Shown here: positions 8,658-15,744 of the stretch, piece after piece | Numbering within the stretch: position 1 is the stretch's first letter | Layout of the letters: each line of letters begins with the position of its first letter | Source: CAZUTO01 sp964623085 | Lineage (GTDB): Bacteria > Pseudomonadota > Gammaproteobacteria > Pseudomonadales > GM7GCV1 | Assembly (NCBI GenBank): GCA_964623085.1 | Contig: CAZUTO010000001.1 | Location: 1 to 64,000, forward strand | Length of the DNA stretch: 64,000 bases | Direction: 5' to 3' | The notes under the pieces: generated by a model | Seen by the model: the letters and a program-made list of their open reading frames with translations, nothing else | Database searches by the model: none | Told to the model about the DNA's origin: nothing | Position numbers and translations under genes: made by a program

Positions 8658-9533
8658 GTGAGACGAGTGATTGACTCAACCATGTTCCGCGTTAAGGGTC
8701 GGTGCCCTGCCGATCTCTCCGGTTATCCGACCAGGATAAAGCCTGTATATAAGTCTTCTGCTCACTATAAAGAGCTTCTCGCAGAGCACATCCATTGCAT
8801 GAGGTCTTATCAGCAAAGGCTCTATGCTAGTAACAAACATTCTATCCTTTTGATTTTTCAAGCGATGGATGCGGCCGGTAAAGATGGAGCAATAAAACAC
8901 GTCATGTCTGGGGCAAATCCCCAAGGCTGTCGAGTATCTAGTTTCAAGCCGCCGAGTCCAACTGAATTACGACACGATTTTCTCTGGCGAAGCTCGCGCT
9001 CTCTTCCCGAGCTTGGGTATATCGGTATTTTTAACCGTTCATATTATGAGGATGTACTGATTGCCAGGGTACATCCGGCACGGCTTGTGGGTACCCATTC
9101 ACCGGATTCTGAATGCCAACATTCCCTATTCTGGGAAAATCGATATGACTCGATTAGAGCTTTCGAGAAGCATCTTCATCACAATGGCGCGCGCATTATC
9201 AAAATATTCCTTCATATATCTGAAGCGGAACAGCGAAAACGACTTATCGCACGCATTGAAAATCCGGCTAAGAATTGGAAGTTCAGCTCTGAAGATCTGG
9301 AGGAGCGAAAATACTGGAAACAATATATGTCAGCGTATGAGAACTGTTTTGACGCGACGAACACGGATATTTCACCCTGGTACATCGTTCCTGCTGACGA
9401 CAAAAAAAGTGCTCGACTGTTAGTGTCGCAGATTCTGTGTGATGCCCTTGAACCCCTTAATCTAACCTTTCCAGTACCTAGTGAAAAACGTCAGAAGGAG
9501 TTGCTCAAGATGAAGAACGAACTTCTAGAGTAG
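8658..9533 (+). CDS. ppk2: Polyphosphate kinase 2 family protein
   Basis: A 291-residue single-domain PPK2. It has the Walker A motif AMDAAGKDGA, the SFKPPS and HDFLWR segments, and NRSYYEDVL of the Walker B/lid region. PPK2 enzymes use polyphosphate to phosphorylate nucleotides; the AMDAAGKDG plus NPQGC pattern resembles the subgroup that acts on AMP and ADP, but the exact class is not certain. The start is GTG 8658; an ATG eight codons in is an alternative. Polyphosphate has been linked to metal tolerance, which may explain its place in this cargo. Confidence 0.85.
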   Translation: MRRVIDSTMFRVKGRCPADLSGYPTRIKPVYKSSAHYKELLAEHIHCMRSYQQRLYASNKHSILLIFQAMDAAGKDGAIKHVMSGANPQGCRVSSFKPPSPTELRHDFLWRSSRSLPELGYIGIFNRSYYEDVLIARVHPARLVGTHSPDSECQHSLFWENRYDSIRAFEKHLHHNGARIIKIFLHISEAEQRKRLIARIENPAKNWKFSSEDLEERKYWKQYMSAYENCFDATNTDISPWYIVPADDKKSARLLVSQILCDALEPLNLTFPVPSEKRQKELLKMKNELLE

Positions 9534-9585
9534 AGCGATCTATAGGATTCTGTATCTAGGCGTGCGACGTTGAAACCTTCCGCGA

Positions 9586-10446
9586 TTGGAGCAGTGGTTC
9601 GTCATGGTGTTGTGGGCGACCTGTTATCCACTCATCTCAGTCAGTCTAGTGCATGCTCCCATTATGTTGACTGCCTTTCTAAGAGCGGCAACGGCAGGGG
9701 GTGTTCTTATCGGTGTGGCTATTCTGTTTAAACGACCAATACCAAAAACAATGATAGATTGGGGGTATATCGTAGTGATTGGCATGACTGCAACCAGCAT
9801 AGGTTTTTGGGGAATGTTCTATGCCGGTAGTCTAATTTCGCCTGGGCTTGCGACAGTGCTGACCAATACACAGCCCATTATGGCAACCGTGTTAGCTTGG
9901 TATTTCTTGCATGAGAGAATAGGCAAGGCACCTACAGCAGGTATTCTACTGGGCTTTTTAGGGATCATAGTGATCAGCGCTGATAGTTTATTACTCCAGA
10001 ATACACAGGCCAGCAGAGGTGTTATCTATGTTCTTGTTGCTGCAGTTGGAATTGCGGTCAGCAATATTTTGCTGAAGAAGCTGGCAAACAAGGTTGATGT
10101 GATATCGGCCATGGGATTTCAATTATTGATTGGATCGATTCCACTCGCGTTTGCAGGTGTATCTAGCGAAACCTTGGAATCTGTCAATTGGAGTTGGAGC
10201 TATAGCTGGATCATCGTGGTTCTGGCAATACCTGGCACTGCCGTGCCATTTATATTGTGGTTTTGGTTGATGGACAAAGCCCCCCTTTACAAGCTCAATG
10301 TCTACAGCTTTCTCACTCCCGTATTTGGTCTATATATTGGGCATGCATATTTTTCCGAATTCCTAACCTTCCCCCAATGGTTTGGTGTCGCGATTGTTAT
10401 TGTGGCGATAGCATTCGTGACCGTTGGTGGAAGAAGAAAGGATTGA
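9586..10446 (+). CDS. EamA-family (DMT superfamily) exporter
   Basis: A 286-residue membrane protein with about 9-10 helices arranged as two EamA repeats, typical of drug/metabolite exporters. An in-frame stop (TGA 9571-9573) means translation starts at TTG 9586 or ATG 9604, which leaves an unusually short first helix; slight N-terminal truncation is possible. It is the last gene before the repeat-rich noncoding region, and its substrate cannot be inferred. Confidence 0.75.
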   Translation: MEQWFVMVLWATCYPLISVSLVHAPIMLTAFLRAATAGGVLIGVAILFKRPIPKTMIDWGYIVVIGMTATSIGFWGMFYAGSLISPGLATVLTNTQPIMATVLAWYFLHERIGKAPTAGILLGFLGIIVISADSLLLQNTQASRGVIYVLVAAVGIAVSNILLKKLANKVDVISAMGFQLLIGSIPLAFAGVSSETLESVNWSWSYSWIIVVLAIPGTAVPFILWFWLMDKAPLYKLNVYSFLTPVFGLYIGHAYFSEFLTFPQWFGVAIVIVAIAFVTVGGRRKD

Positions 10447-10504
10447 ACTCTATTCGTTTAACGAAAAATTTTGCTCAAAATCGAAAGGCTTAGAGTGAAA
10501 ATAA

Positions 10505-10538
10505 CCCGCGTCACTGCGAATAAATGCAGTGACGCGGG
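10505..10538. repeat. 13-bp perfect hairpin
   Basis: CCCGCGTCACTGC (10505-10517) pairs perfectly with GCAGTGACGCGGG (10526-10538) around the loop GAATAAAT. There is no T-run on the plus strand; on the minus strand it is followed by TTATTTT, so it could end transcription leftwards. It could also be a protein-binding dyad. Confidence 0.7.
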
Positions 10539-10656
10539 GCAAAACAGGGTGCAAACCCGTATAAATGCTGACCGCGCCGAAACTTTCTTTCAGGTATGAA
10601 GGCAGGATGGGGGTATCTTTTTGGCGAAACATCCATAATACAGAGGCTTATATGTG

Positions 10657-10676
10657 GCTATTGCATTCTCAATAGC
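10657..10676. repeat. GCTATTG hairpin, copy 1
   Basis: GCTATTG (10657-10663), loop CATTCT, CAATAGC (10670-10676). One of four dispersed copies in the ICE core; it shares the flanks TGTG upstream and AGG downstream with copy 2. Confidence 0.75.
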
Positions 10677-10785
10677 AGGCCAGCTCGCAAGAGCTTTTCA
10701 AGTTTGCTTGTGCCACCGCACCAAGCGACTTACCACTTAACCATAGGAGGAATGCCTGGACGAAAATTATGTAAATAAACGTGTG

Positions 10786-10807
10786 GCTATTGCACTGAAT
10801 CAATAGC
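10786..10807. repeat. GCTATTG hairpin, copy 2
   Basis: GCTATTG (10786-10792), loop CACTGAAT, CAATAGC (10801-10807). The stem is identical to copies 1, 3 and 4 while the loop differs in sequence and length, so the stem appears conserved. Confidence 0.75.
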
Positions 10808-11009
10808 AGGTGGGCTTGAAAAAGCCTTAAAAAAAACGCGCTCAAGCTACCGCTTTGAGCCGCTATTCATTAAAACAACGGAGGTAAAAATAGAAGTTAG
10901 AAGAAGTACTGTCTAAAGCGTGAAAACAGCCAGGTGTTGTATCCAACTGGAGCTTAGCACCTCAAGCAGAATCGCTTTTTCAGGTTAGAGGGAGTGGTGT
11001 CCCAAGACG

Positions 11010-11103
11010 TAAGCAATCCTTCTGGGATTGATACTCCAACCATTACGATGATTGGTTAGTCATAAACACTCACCTAAAGCTTATACACCAATGGGATTGC
11101 TTA
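11010..11103. repeat. Long-range 10-bp inverted repeat
   Basis: TAAGCAATCC (11010-11019) is the exact reverse complement of GGATTGCTTA (11094-11103). A nested short repeat, CAATCC/GGATTG, lies within the left half. It sits immediately before the twin palindromes. Confidence 0.6.
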
Positions 11104-11105
11104 AG

Positions 11106-11172
11106 CGCCGACCGTTCAGAACGGTTGAACTGATTTCAAGAACGGACAGGTCACCGTTCTGAACGGTCGGCG
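11106..11172. promoter_or_regulatory. Twin palindromes ACCGTTC-N-GAACGGT in a 20-bp inverted repeat
   Basis: CGCCGACCGTTCAGAACGGT (11106-11125) is the exact reverse complement of the 20 bases at 11153-11172. Each arm holds its own palindrome, ACCGTTC-N-GAACGGT, and a further half site, GAACGG, lies between them near 11141. Two dyads plus a half site about 30-45 bp apart look like cooperative binding sites for an element-encoded DNA-binding protein (relaxosome, excisionase or repressor). Confidence 0.7.
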
Positions 11173-11239
11173 AGAAGTTAAGAACAGAGAACTAACCTGC
11201 CCAGATCGATTGGACAAAATTCTTCAATACGAAACGGCG

Positions 11240-11264
11240 ACTAAAACGATCAAAACGTTTTAGT
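11240..11264. repeat. 9-bp inverted repeat
   Basis: ACTAAAACG (11240-11248) and CGTTTTAGT (11256-11264) flank a 7-base A-rich centre. It lies upstream of the integrase gene and may be an operator or arm-type recombinase site (inference). Confidence 0.55.
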
Positions 11265-11281
11265 GCTTCCTAGTTTGTAAT

Positions 11282-11301
11282 CTTTCTTTTGACTCTGAAA
11301 G
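11282..11301 (+). promoter_or_regulatory. Shared ICE dyad (CYTTC-N10-GAARG), integrase copy
   Basis: CTTTC-TTTTGACTCT-GAAAG. One of six copies, each upstream of an ICE core gene. Its first base is 90 bases before the integrase start. Confidence 0.7.
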
Positions 11302-11341
11302 GTTAAAGAAAGACGCATACGCAATAGACTCAGAAAATGTG

Positions 11342-11364
11342 CCTTGTTTGATTTATTGACAAGG
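11342..11364 (+). promoter_or_regulatory. Possible Shine-Dalgarno-masking stem before integrase
   Basis: CCTTGT (11342-11347) is complementary to ACAAGG (11359-11364), which is the Shine-Dalgarno sequence of the integrase gene. A six-pair stem is weak alone, but the arrangement recurs before other core genes. Confidence 0.4.
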
Positions 11365-11371
11365 AGCAATT

Positions 11372-12238
11372 GTGAAAGATTTAAACTTTCAACTAAAAAA
11401 TCTATGCGCCCGTAATAGGGATGGAAGTCATGCTACTCAGGCTGATCGATTTAAGGTGCTGCAAAGTATGGCAAATGACCTGGTGGACCTGGGTTATCGA
11501 AAAATGGAAGCCTCATCGCTTAAACCAAAGCATGTCGAGGCTTTAATCACGAAATACCGAAAAGAAGACCTAGCGGTAAGCACCATTAAAAACCGCCTGT
11601 CTGCACTTCGATGGTGGGCAGCAAAAATTGGTAAGCAGAATGTCGTTGCAAGAGACAATGCGTTTTATGGGCTCGAATCGCGAGTATTCGTAACCAATGA
11701 TTCTAGAGCTCGTGATCTCGAAAAAGAGTTACTGGAGAAGATCAGCGACCCCCGTCTAAGGGTAAGTTTAGAGCTACAAAAAGCCTTTGGATTACGACGC
11801 GAGGAAGCAATTAAATTCATGCCGAAGTACGCAGACAAAGAGACGTATATTCGACTGAAAGATACCTGGTGCAAAGGTGGGCGTGCAAGAGAAATTCCTA
11901 TTCGAACTGACGAGCAGCGAGAAGCGCTAAAACACGCTCATGAGATCGCTGGCTTTGGTTCTTTAATTCCGTCAAATCTGATGTACGTGCAGCAGATGCG
12001 AATTTACGAACGTGAAACGCAAAAAGCAGGCTTGTCAAAGTTGCACGGGCTTCGGCATCGCTACGCACAGGAGCGGTACTTCGAACTGACAGGAAGATCG
12101 GCTCCTGCATGTGGCGGCGCGACTCGCAATGAATTGACAGAAGAAGAACTTCGTCAAGACGAAGTAGCTCGGTTGGCAATTTCACAAGAACTTGGACACG
12201 AGCGAGAGCAAATTACCGCAGTGTATTTAGGGCGATAG
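11372..12238 (+). CDS. int: Tyrosine recombinase (ICE integrase)
   Basis: A 288-residue site-specific recombinase of the phage-integrase type with an N-terminal SAM-like DNA-binding domain (about 1-100). All catalytic elements are visible: the first Arg in FGLRREEA, the Lys-containing KGGRAREI strand, HGLRHRYA (HxxR), ELGHERE and the nucleophile Tyr in AVYLG three residues from the end. It starts at GTG with AAGGAG 5 bases upstream. It is similar in organisation to integrase-domain proteins of PFGI-1-like elements. It lies about 31 kb from the tRNA-Lys attR, on the cargo side of the conjugation genes, so it may act on the left end outside the window. Confidence 0.88.
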   Translation: MKDLNFQLKNLCARNRDGSHATQADRFKVLQSMANDLVDLGYRKMEASSLKPKHVEALITKYRKEDLAVSTIKNRLSALRWWAAKIGKQNVVARDNAFYGLESRVFVTNDSRARDLEKELLEKISDPRLRVSLELQKAFGLRREEAIKFMPKYADKETYIRLKDTWCKGGRAREIPIRTDEQREALKHAHEIAGFGSLIPSNLMYVQQMRIYERETQKAGLSKLHGLRHRYAQERYFELTGRSAPACGGATRNELTEEELRQDEVARLAISQELGHEREQITAVYLGR

Positions 12239-12428
12239 CAATGTTCTTTGAAAACCACCATAGGAAGGTTTTCAAAATTCATTAGTTTTTAGTACCTCGC
12301 CGGTAGCAGGGTTTGCAGCGGAGCTGCAACCCTCAGTCAAGGCTAGAAAAGAAATGTGCGTCAAGGACTACTCAGCGTGCGCTTGCGTTCCTCCTTGACC
12401 CACGAAGCAACAACAGATTTTTACTGTA

Positions 12429-12448
12429 GCTATTGCAGTCTCAATAGC
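12429..12448. repeat. GCTATTG hairpin, copy 3
   Basis: GCTATTG (12429-12435), loop CAGTCT, CAATAGC (12442-12448). The surrounding sequence (ATTTTTAC upstream, GTCT in the loop) is also shared with copy 4 at 39593. It is about 150 bases before the next start codon in both cases. Confidence 0.8.
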
Positions 12449-12529
12449 ATCCGGCAGTCATGCTGCCAATAGAAAGGTATCTCTTGAACAACGCATAACG
12501 ACAGTTACCGCCTGTTCCAGTTTTACCAC

Positions 12530-12598
12530 CCCTACGGGAGAAACGATTTCCTGTAGGGAATCTTTCTCCATTTTTTATTAGATATTTGGAGAAAGATT
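12530..12598 (+). promoter_or_regulatory. Tandem RNA hairpins masking a ribosome-binding site
   Basis: The first hairpin is CCCTACGGGA (12530-12539) with TCCTGTAGGG (12549-12558), ten pairs with one G-T. Directly after it AATCTTTCTCC (12559-12569) is the exact reverse complement of GGAGAAAGATT (12588-12598), which is the Shine-Dalgarno region touching the ATG at 12599. The 18-base loop is A/T only except one G. Translation of the downstream gene would be blocked unless the second stem opens. Confidence 0.8.
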
Positions 12599-12934
12599 AT
12601 GGAATACCTAGAAATACGTGGTGCTGTAAAACTTATGGCTGATGCAGATCGCTCTCTTCTGTTTTATGTTCTGCAACAGTTACTAAAAACGGAGTTTACC
12701 GATGGAGGTTACATCGCTATGCATCTGGATAATCGTATTCTGAGCATTAGTGGCGAAGGCACGATCTCGGATAGGTATGGCATTGAAGCCTTGTTAGATG
12801 AGCTGCGAAGCCAGTTGATAGAACAGTCGATTATTTGTATTACAACTGTGCGTTGGGAAGTCTACGTAGATTTGAAGTACGAGGAGCCAGCAACGCTTAA
12901 TCGACTAGACCGTCTTCCGGCTACCGTCCAGTAA
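12599..12934 (+). CDS. ICE hypothetical protein behind a structured leader
   Basis: A 111-residue acidic soluble protein (MEYLEIRGAVKLMADADRS at the start) with mixed alpha/beta pattern and no recognised motif. It stands alone: its own leader precedes it and a terminator (12950-12980) follows it. The leader design is shared with the STY4534-type gene at 39769, which suggests co-regulation. The name cannot be improved by eye. Confidence 0.75.
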   Translation: MEYLEIRGAVKLMADADRSLLFYVLQQLLKTEFTDGGYIAMHLDNRILSISGEGTISDRYGIEALLDELRSQLIEQSIICITTVRWEVYVDLKYEEPATLNRLDRLPATVQ

Positions 12935-12949
12935 TAAACCTCGGCAAAA

Positions 12950-12980
12950 GGTCTGACTACCGTCAGACCTTTGTCATTTT
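12950..12980 (+). terminator. Rho-independent terminator
   Basis: GGTCTGAC (12950-12957), loop TACC, GTCAGACC (12962-12969), preceded by AAAA and followed by a T-rich stretch. It ends the 12599 transcript. Confidence 0.85.
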
Positions 12981-13004
12981 TACGATGTCAAAATCAACCC
13001 TATT

Positions 13005-13024
13005 CTTTCTTTTGCCTCTGAATC
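13005..13024 (+). promoter_or_regulatory. Shared ICE dyad, PilL/TraD operon copy
   Basis: CTTTC-TTTTGCCTCT-GAATC, the most degenerate right arm of the six copies. It lies 91 bases before the ATG at 13096, directly after the terminator, where the promoter of the first conjugation operon is expected. Confidence 0.65.
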
Positions 13025-13064
13025 CTTTTTGCTGAACAGATTGGTTTCGTGCCGATAGTCTGAC

Positions 13065-13091
13065 GCCTCTTTTAAATTCTGAAGAAAAGGC
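13065..13091 (+). promoter_or_regulatory. Weak stem covering the 13096 ribosome site
   Basis: GCCTCTTT (from 13065) can pair with AAAAGGC (13085-13091) with one bulged base. The right arm holds the Shine-Dalgarno AAGG of the PilL-like gene. Low stability makes this tentative. Confidence 0.3.
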
Positions 13092-13095
13092 AGTC

Positions 13096-13908
13096 ATGAA
13101 AAAGCAAATCAATTTTAGAGATTTAATCTCAGTCCTTTCCACACTCTGTTTATTTTCATCCTTCGCATTTGCCGACAAACCAGATCAACGAGTATCTGAA
13201 AGTCGTTATACCAGCGTCGCGCTTGGCGCAGAGGTTTCACAAATGGATCTATTTGAAGGGGTGGTCGAACTAAGTATTCCAGCAGAGATCGACACGGTTG
13301 GACAAAGCTTGGAGTACCTAATTAGTCCTCACGGGTACGCCATAGGCGATCTGCAAGAAACGAAGGAACAATATCTTTTGTTCACGTTACCGCTACCAGA
13401 GTCGCATAGACACCTTGGCCCTATGACCTTGAGAGAAGCTATCCATTTGCTAGGGGGCGAGAGTTTTGAACCCATCATTAATCCGGTGATGCGTTCTCTC
13501 ACATACGTGCTCAAAGAAGAGTTCCTTCAGTTTGCTACCACCGAAGACATAGAAAGTGCAAGGGCAGCTTGGGATGCAAACAATCAAAATGAATCAAAGG
13601 TGCCTGAGGCCTGCGAAATAGATACAGACGATAGAAATTATGGGCCAGTGCAAGCGGGTGAATCACTAAGCTCGATTGTTAATCAGTTTAGGTTTGAAGG
13701 TCTTACACGAAGTCAATCACTGGTGTTTTCGTTCCAAGCGAACCCTCATGCTTTTGAGGGCGAAAATATGAATCATCTCTTGCAGGGGGTGACGCTCAAT
13801 ATCCCGGAAGTGGGGGACGGGTTTGCGGTATCGCCATTTGAAGCGAATCAGATTGTTTTTGAGCACTTTCGCCTTTGGACTGATTTAGTGACTCAAGAGG
13901 GAGAGTGA
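13096..13908 (+). CDS. PilL-like ICE protein (TIGR03748 family)
   Basis: A 270-residue exported protein with an N-terminal signal peptide ending near SFAFADK. Residues about 30-150 match the TIGR03748/PilL family of PFGI-1-like ICEs (RYTSVALGAEVSQMDLF and TVGQSLEYLISPHGYAI). The C-terminal part (about 175-245) has a FimV/LysM-like pattern (YGPVQAGESLSSIVNQFR), suggesting cell-wall binding. It opens a run of six tightly packed genes through TIGR03747. It probably takes part in assembling the conjugation apparatus in the periplasm. Confidence 0.82.
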   Translation: MKKQINFRDLISVLSTLCLFSSFAFADKPDQRVSESRYTSVALGAEVSQMDLFEGVVELSIPAEIDTVGQSLEYLISPHGYAIGDLQETKEQYLLFTLPLPESHRHLGPMTLREAIHLLGGESFEPIINPVMRSLTYVLKEEFLQFATTEDIESARAAWDANNQNESKVPEACEIDTDDRNYGPVQAGESLSSIVNQFRFEGLTRSQSLVFSFQANPHAFEGENMNHLLQGVTLNIPEVGDGFAVSPFEANQIVFEHFRLWTDLVTQEGE

Positions 13909-13910
13909 AG

Positions 13911-14720
13911 ATGAGACATTATCGCGCAGGATGCTCTGCGATATTTTTCTTCTGCATTTGGGTCAACACCGTGAATGGAGATTCCGTGGTTACACCAAGT
14001 GTAATCACAACAACTCATCAGTCAGAAGAACAGAAATCACTCGCAAATCGTTGGAATTTAGATACACAGGAGTATGAGCGCTACCTGGATCTCATGAAGG
14101 GGCCAATCAGACATTGGAACCCAGATCTAGATCCTTTATTAGTGCTTGGCATGTTTGCCGAAACCTCACAGCAAGAGCAAAGGTATGCGGAACTATATGC
14201 CCAACAGGAATTTGAACTTACCGAACGCACTCTAAAATTCCAACGGGTCTATAGAGAAGCTTTTGATCGGTTATATACGGATGTTGGGGTAATAGATCAG
14301 CGTTTTTTAGCACCATATTTTCAACACGAGCAGGCGAAATTCCTCGCTCAGGACGCTATACGATCATCGCAGCAATCCTTTGAATCCGGCGACCAATTGT
14401 TGTTGTTTGCGTCTCAAGATTGCGTTAATTGCGGCTCGTTAATTAATCACCTTTCAAATTTACTAGTCAATCAAGCCGATACACGTCTTGATGTGTATGT
14501 GCTCGAAGCAACAAGCGATGAAGACGTAAGAGAGTGGGCATCTGATAAAGGCATTGGTTTGGATTGGCTGCGGGATCAACGTCTAACGCTGAACCGCGAT
14601 GAAGGATTATTTCAGCGGTTAAAAAGTCATTCGTTGAATCCGTCAACCGAAGCGCTACCGATTTATTTGAGACGGAACGGGCAATATTTTCAGCTTAGTT
14701 CGGAGAGTCTGGCGCTATGA
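13911..14720 (+). CDS. ICE protein, TIGR03759 family
   Basis: A 269-residue exported protein with a signal peptide. The first half carries the TIGR03759 (PFL_4693) features: LANRWNLDTQEYERYLDLMKG and WNPDLDPLLVLGMFAET. The second half (from about residue 160) resembles a thioredoxin fold with QDCVNCGSL, a CxxC motif, which could act in disulfide chemistry of secretion components (inference). ATG 13911 is favoured over the GTG at 13905 because AGGGAG lies 7 bases before it. Confidence 0.82.
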   Translation: MRHYRAGCSAIFFFCIWVNTVNGDSVVTPSVITTTHQSEEQKSLANRWNLDTQEYERYLDLMKGPIRHWNPDLDPLLVLGMFAETSQQEQRYAELYAQQEFELTERTLKFQRVYREAFDRLYTDVGVIDQRFLAPYFQHEQAKFLAQDAIRSSQQSFESGDQLLLFASQDCVNCGSLINHLSNLLVNQADTRLDVYVLEATSDEDVREWASDKGIGLDWLRDQRLTLNRDEGLFQRLKSHSLNPSTEALPIYLRRNGQYFQLSSESLAL

Positions 14721-15253
14721 ATCATCCATTTTTTAGTGCATTGCTTCTTGGCTTGTTGTGGTCACCTTCCAATCAAGCGCTAACACCCTCAGACATACCT
14801 ATTGCCTATTCGGTAGTGGCTAGTAAGTATGAAGTGCCTGCGGACATTTTGTACGCGATTGCACTAACGGAAAGCGGCAAGCTCTACGAAGGTAGCAAAC
14901 TGCCTTGGCCCTGGTCGTTGAATATTGAAGGGAAATCGGTTTATTGCGATACACGAAGCCAAGCGCTTTTGTCTCTCAATGATGCGATCCAACAGGGTAA
15001 GTCCGTCGATGTTGGTCTGATGCAAGTGAGTTGGTATTGGCACAGCCAGCGGTTCTCAAGTCCAGAAGAATCATTGTCGCCAGTGAAAAATCTAATGATT
15101 GGTGCATCCATTCTCGTGGAGCAATATCGCCAATCGGGTGATTGGTGGGTGGCGGTAGGTCGATATCATGATCCCGGCCAAGATGAAGAGTCGCTTCAAA
15201 GAGCCGAGTACTACCTTAAAAAAGTGAAACAGAATTGGCGAGGTTCGTTCTAA
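14717..15253 (+). CDS. SLT-domain lytic transglycosylase
   Basis: A 178-residue exported protein with a signal peptide (cleavage near NQA). The SLT fold is recognisable: catalytic Glu in ALTESGK, then GLMQVSWYW and VGRYHDPG. Such enzymes cut peptidoglycan to let the conjugation channel through the wall. It overlaps the preceding gene by four bases (ATGA) and abuts the next, indicating coupled translation. Confidence 0.9.
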   Translation: MNHPFFSALLLGLLWSPSNQALTPSDIPIAYSVVASKYEVPADILYAIALTESGKLYEGSKLPWPWSLNIEGKSVYCDTRSQALLSLNDAIQQGKSVDVGLMQVSWYWHSQRFSSPEESLSPVKNLMIGASILVEQYRQSGDWWVAVGRYHDPGQDEESLQRAEYYLKKVKQNWRGSF

Positions 15254-15744
15254 TGAACAAGCCACTGTTGATCATTTGTATATGTTTCTGTTCTCTGGCG
15301 CAGGCTAAAGAGCCGTTCACGGTCATCTTTGACTCTGGAAATACTTTGCCAGTCGAGCCCTACCTACCTGAAGAAATAAAAGAAATTTCTCCACCTGAAC
15401 CTCGGACTGACCCAGCAATTTTCCAATTACCGATTAGCACACCTTCCATGCGACCAGGCGTAGTCAATATTGAACCTGTCTCTCTACAGTATTTGCAGCG
15501 GCCACTGTTTTTAGTGGGCGTTGATGATTGGTCGAAACAATGGTTGATAGCGAAGCGTGAACAGCTCATTGAAATTAATGCCATCGGTTTGATCATTGAA
15601 GCGCAAAGTCTGGATCAAATAAGAGAAGTTATGCAGTTGGCCGAAGGCTTGGAAATCGCACCGGCTTCGGCCGAAAGCTTTGCTCCTGATCTCGGTTTGA
15701 CGCATTACCCGATCCTGTTATCCAAGCATGGTTGGGAACAATGA
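15253..15744 (+). CDS. ICE protein, TIGR03765 family
   Basis: A 163-residue exported protein with a signal peptide ending SLAQA. It matches the PFL_4695 (TIGR03765) family, which sits between the transglycosylase and TraD in GI-type ICEs: FDSGNTLPVEPYL near the start, RPLFLVGVDDWSKQWL and the end GLTHYPILLSKHGWEQ. ATG 15253 overlaps the last base of the previous stop. The function is not known; it is probably a periplasmic part of the transfer system. Confidence 0.85.
   Translation: MNKPLLIICICFCSLAQAKEPFTVIFDSGNTLPVEPYLPEEIKEISPPEPRTDPAIFQLPISTPSMRPGVVNIEPVSLQYLQRPLFLVGVDDWSKQWLIAKREQLIEINAIGLIIEAQSLDQIREVMQLAEGLEIAPASAESFAPDLGLTHYPILLSKHGWEQ

Larger units (their letters stand above)
10447..11371. 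other. Noncoding region rich in inverted repeats (candidate oriT or recombination region)
   Basis: A 925-base stretch with no convincing gene lies between the metal cargo and the integrase. It contains at least six inverted repeats described separately: a 13-bp stem at 10505-10538, two GCTATTG hairpins, a 10-bp pair at 11010/11094, twin palindromes at 11106-11172, a 9-bp pair at 11240/11256, and the shared dyad at 11282. This density is typical of oriT, att or replication control regions; no nic sequence is recognised, so the role is inference. Confidence 0.55.
12239..12598 (+). promoter_or_regulatory. Structured noncoding leader of the 12599 gene
   Basis: These 360 bases contain no gene. 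They hold several stems: a bulged GGGTTTGCAGC/GCTGCAACCC near 12310, GTCAAGGA/TCCTTGAC (near 12361-12400), the GCTATTG hairpin copy 3, and the tandem hairpins at 12530-12598. Most of it is probably a long structured 5' leader. Confidence 0.55.

Noticed and set aside
10596..10778. 60-residue frame in the repeat-rich gap
   Set aside because: It spans a GCTATTG hairpin, has no ribosome site and unlikely composition.
11287..11312. TTGACT in the shared dyad as a simple -35 box
   Set aside because: No -10 box at the right distance, and TTGAC is not kept in the copies at 13005, 26106, 34773 and 42127.
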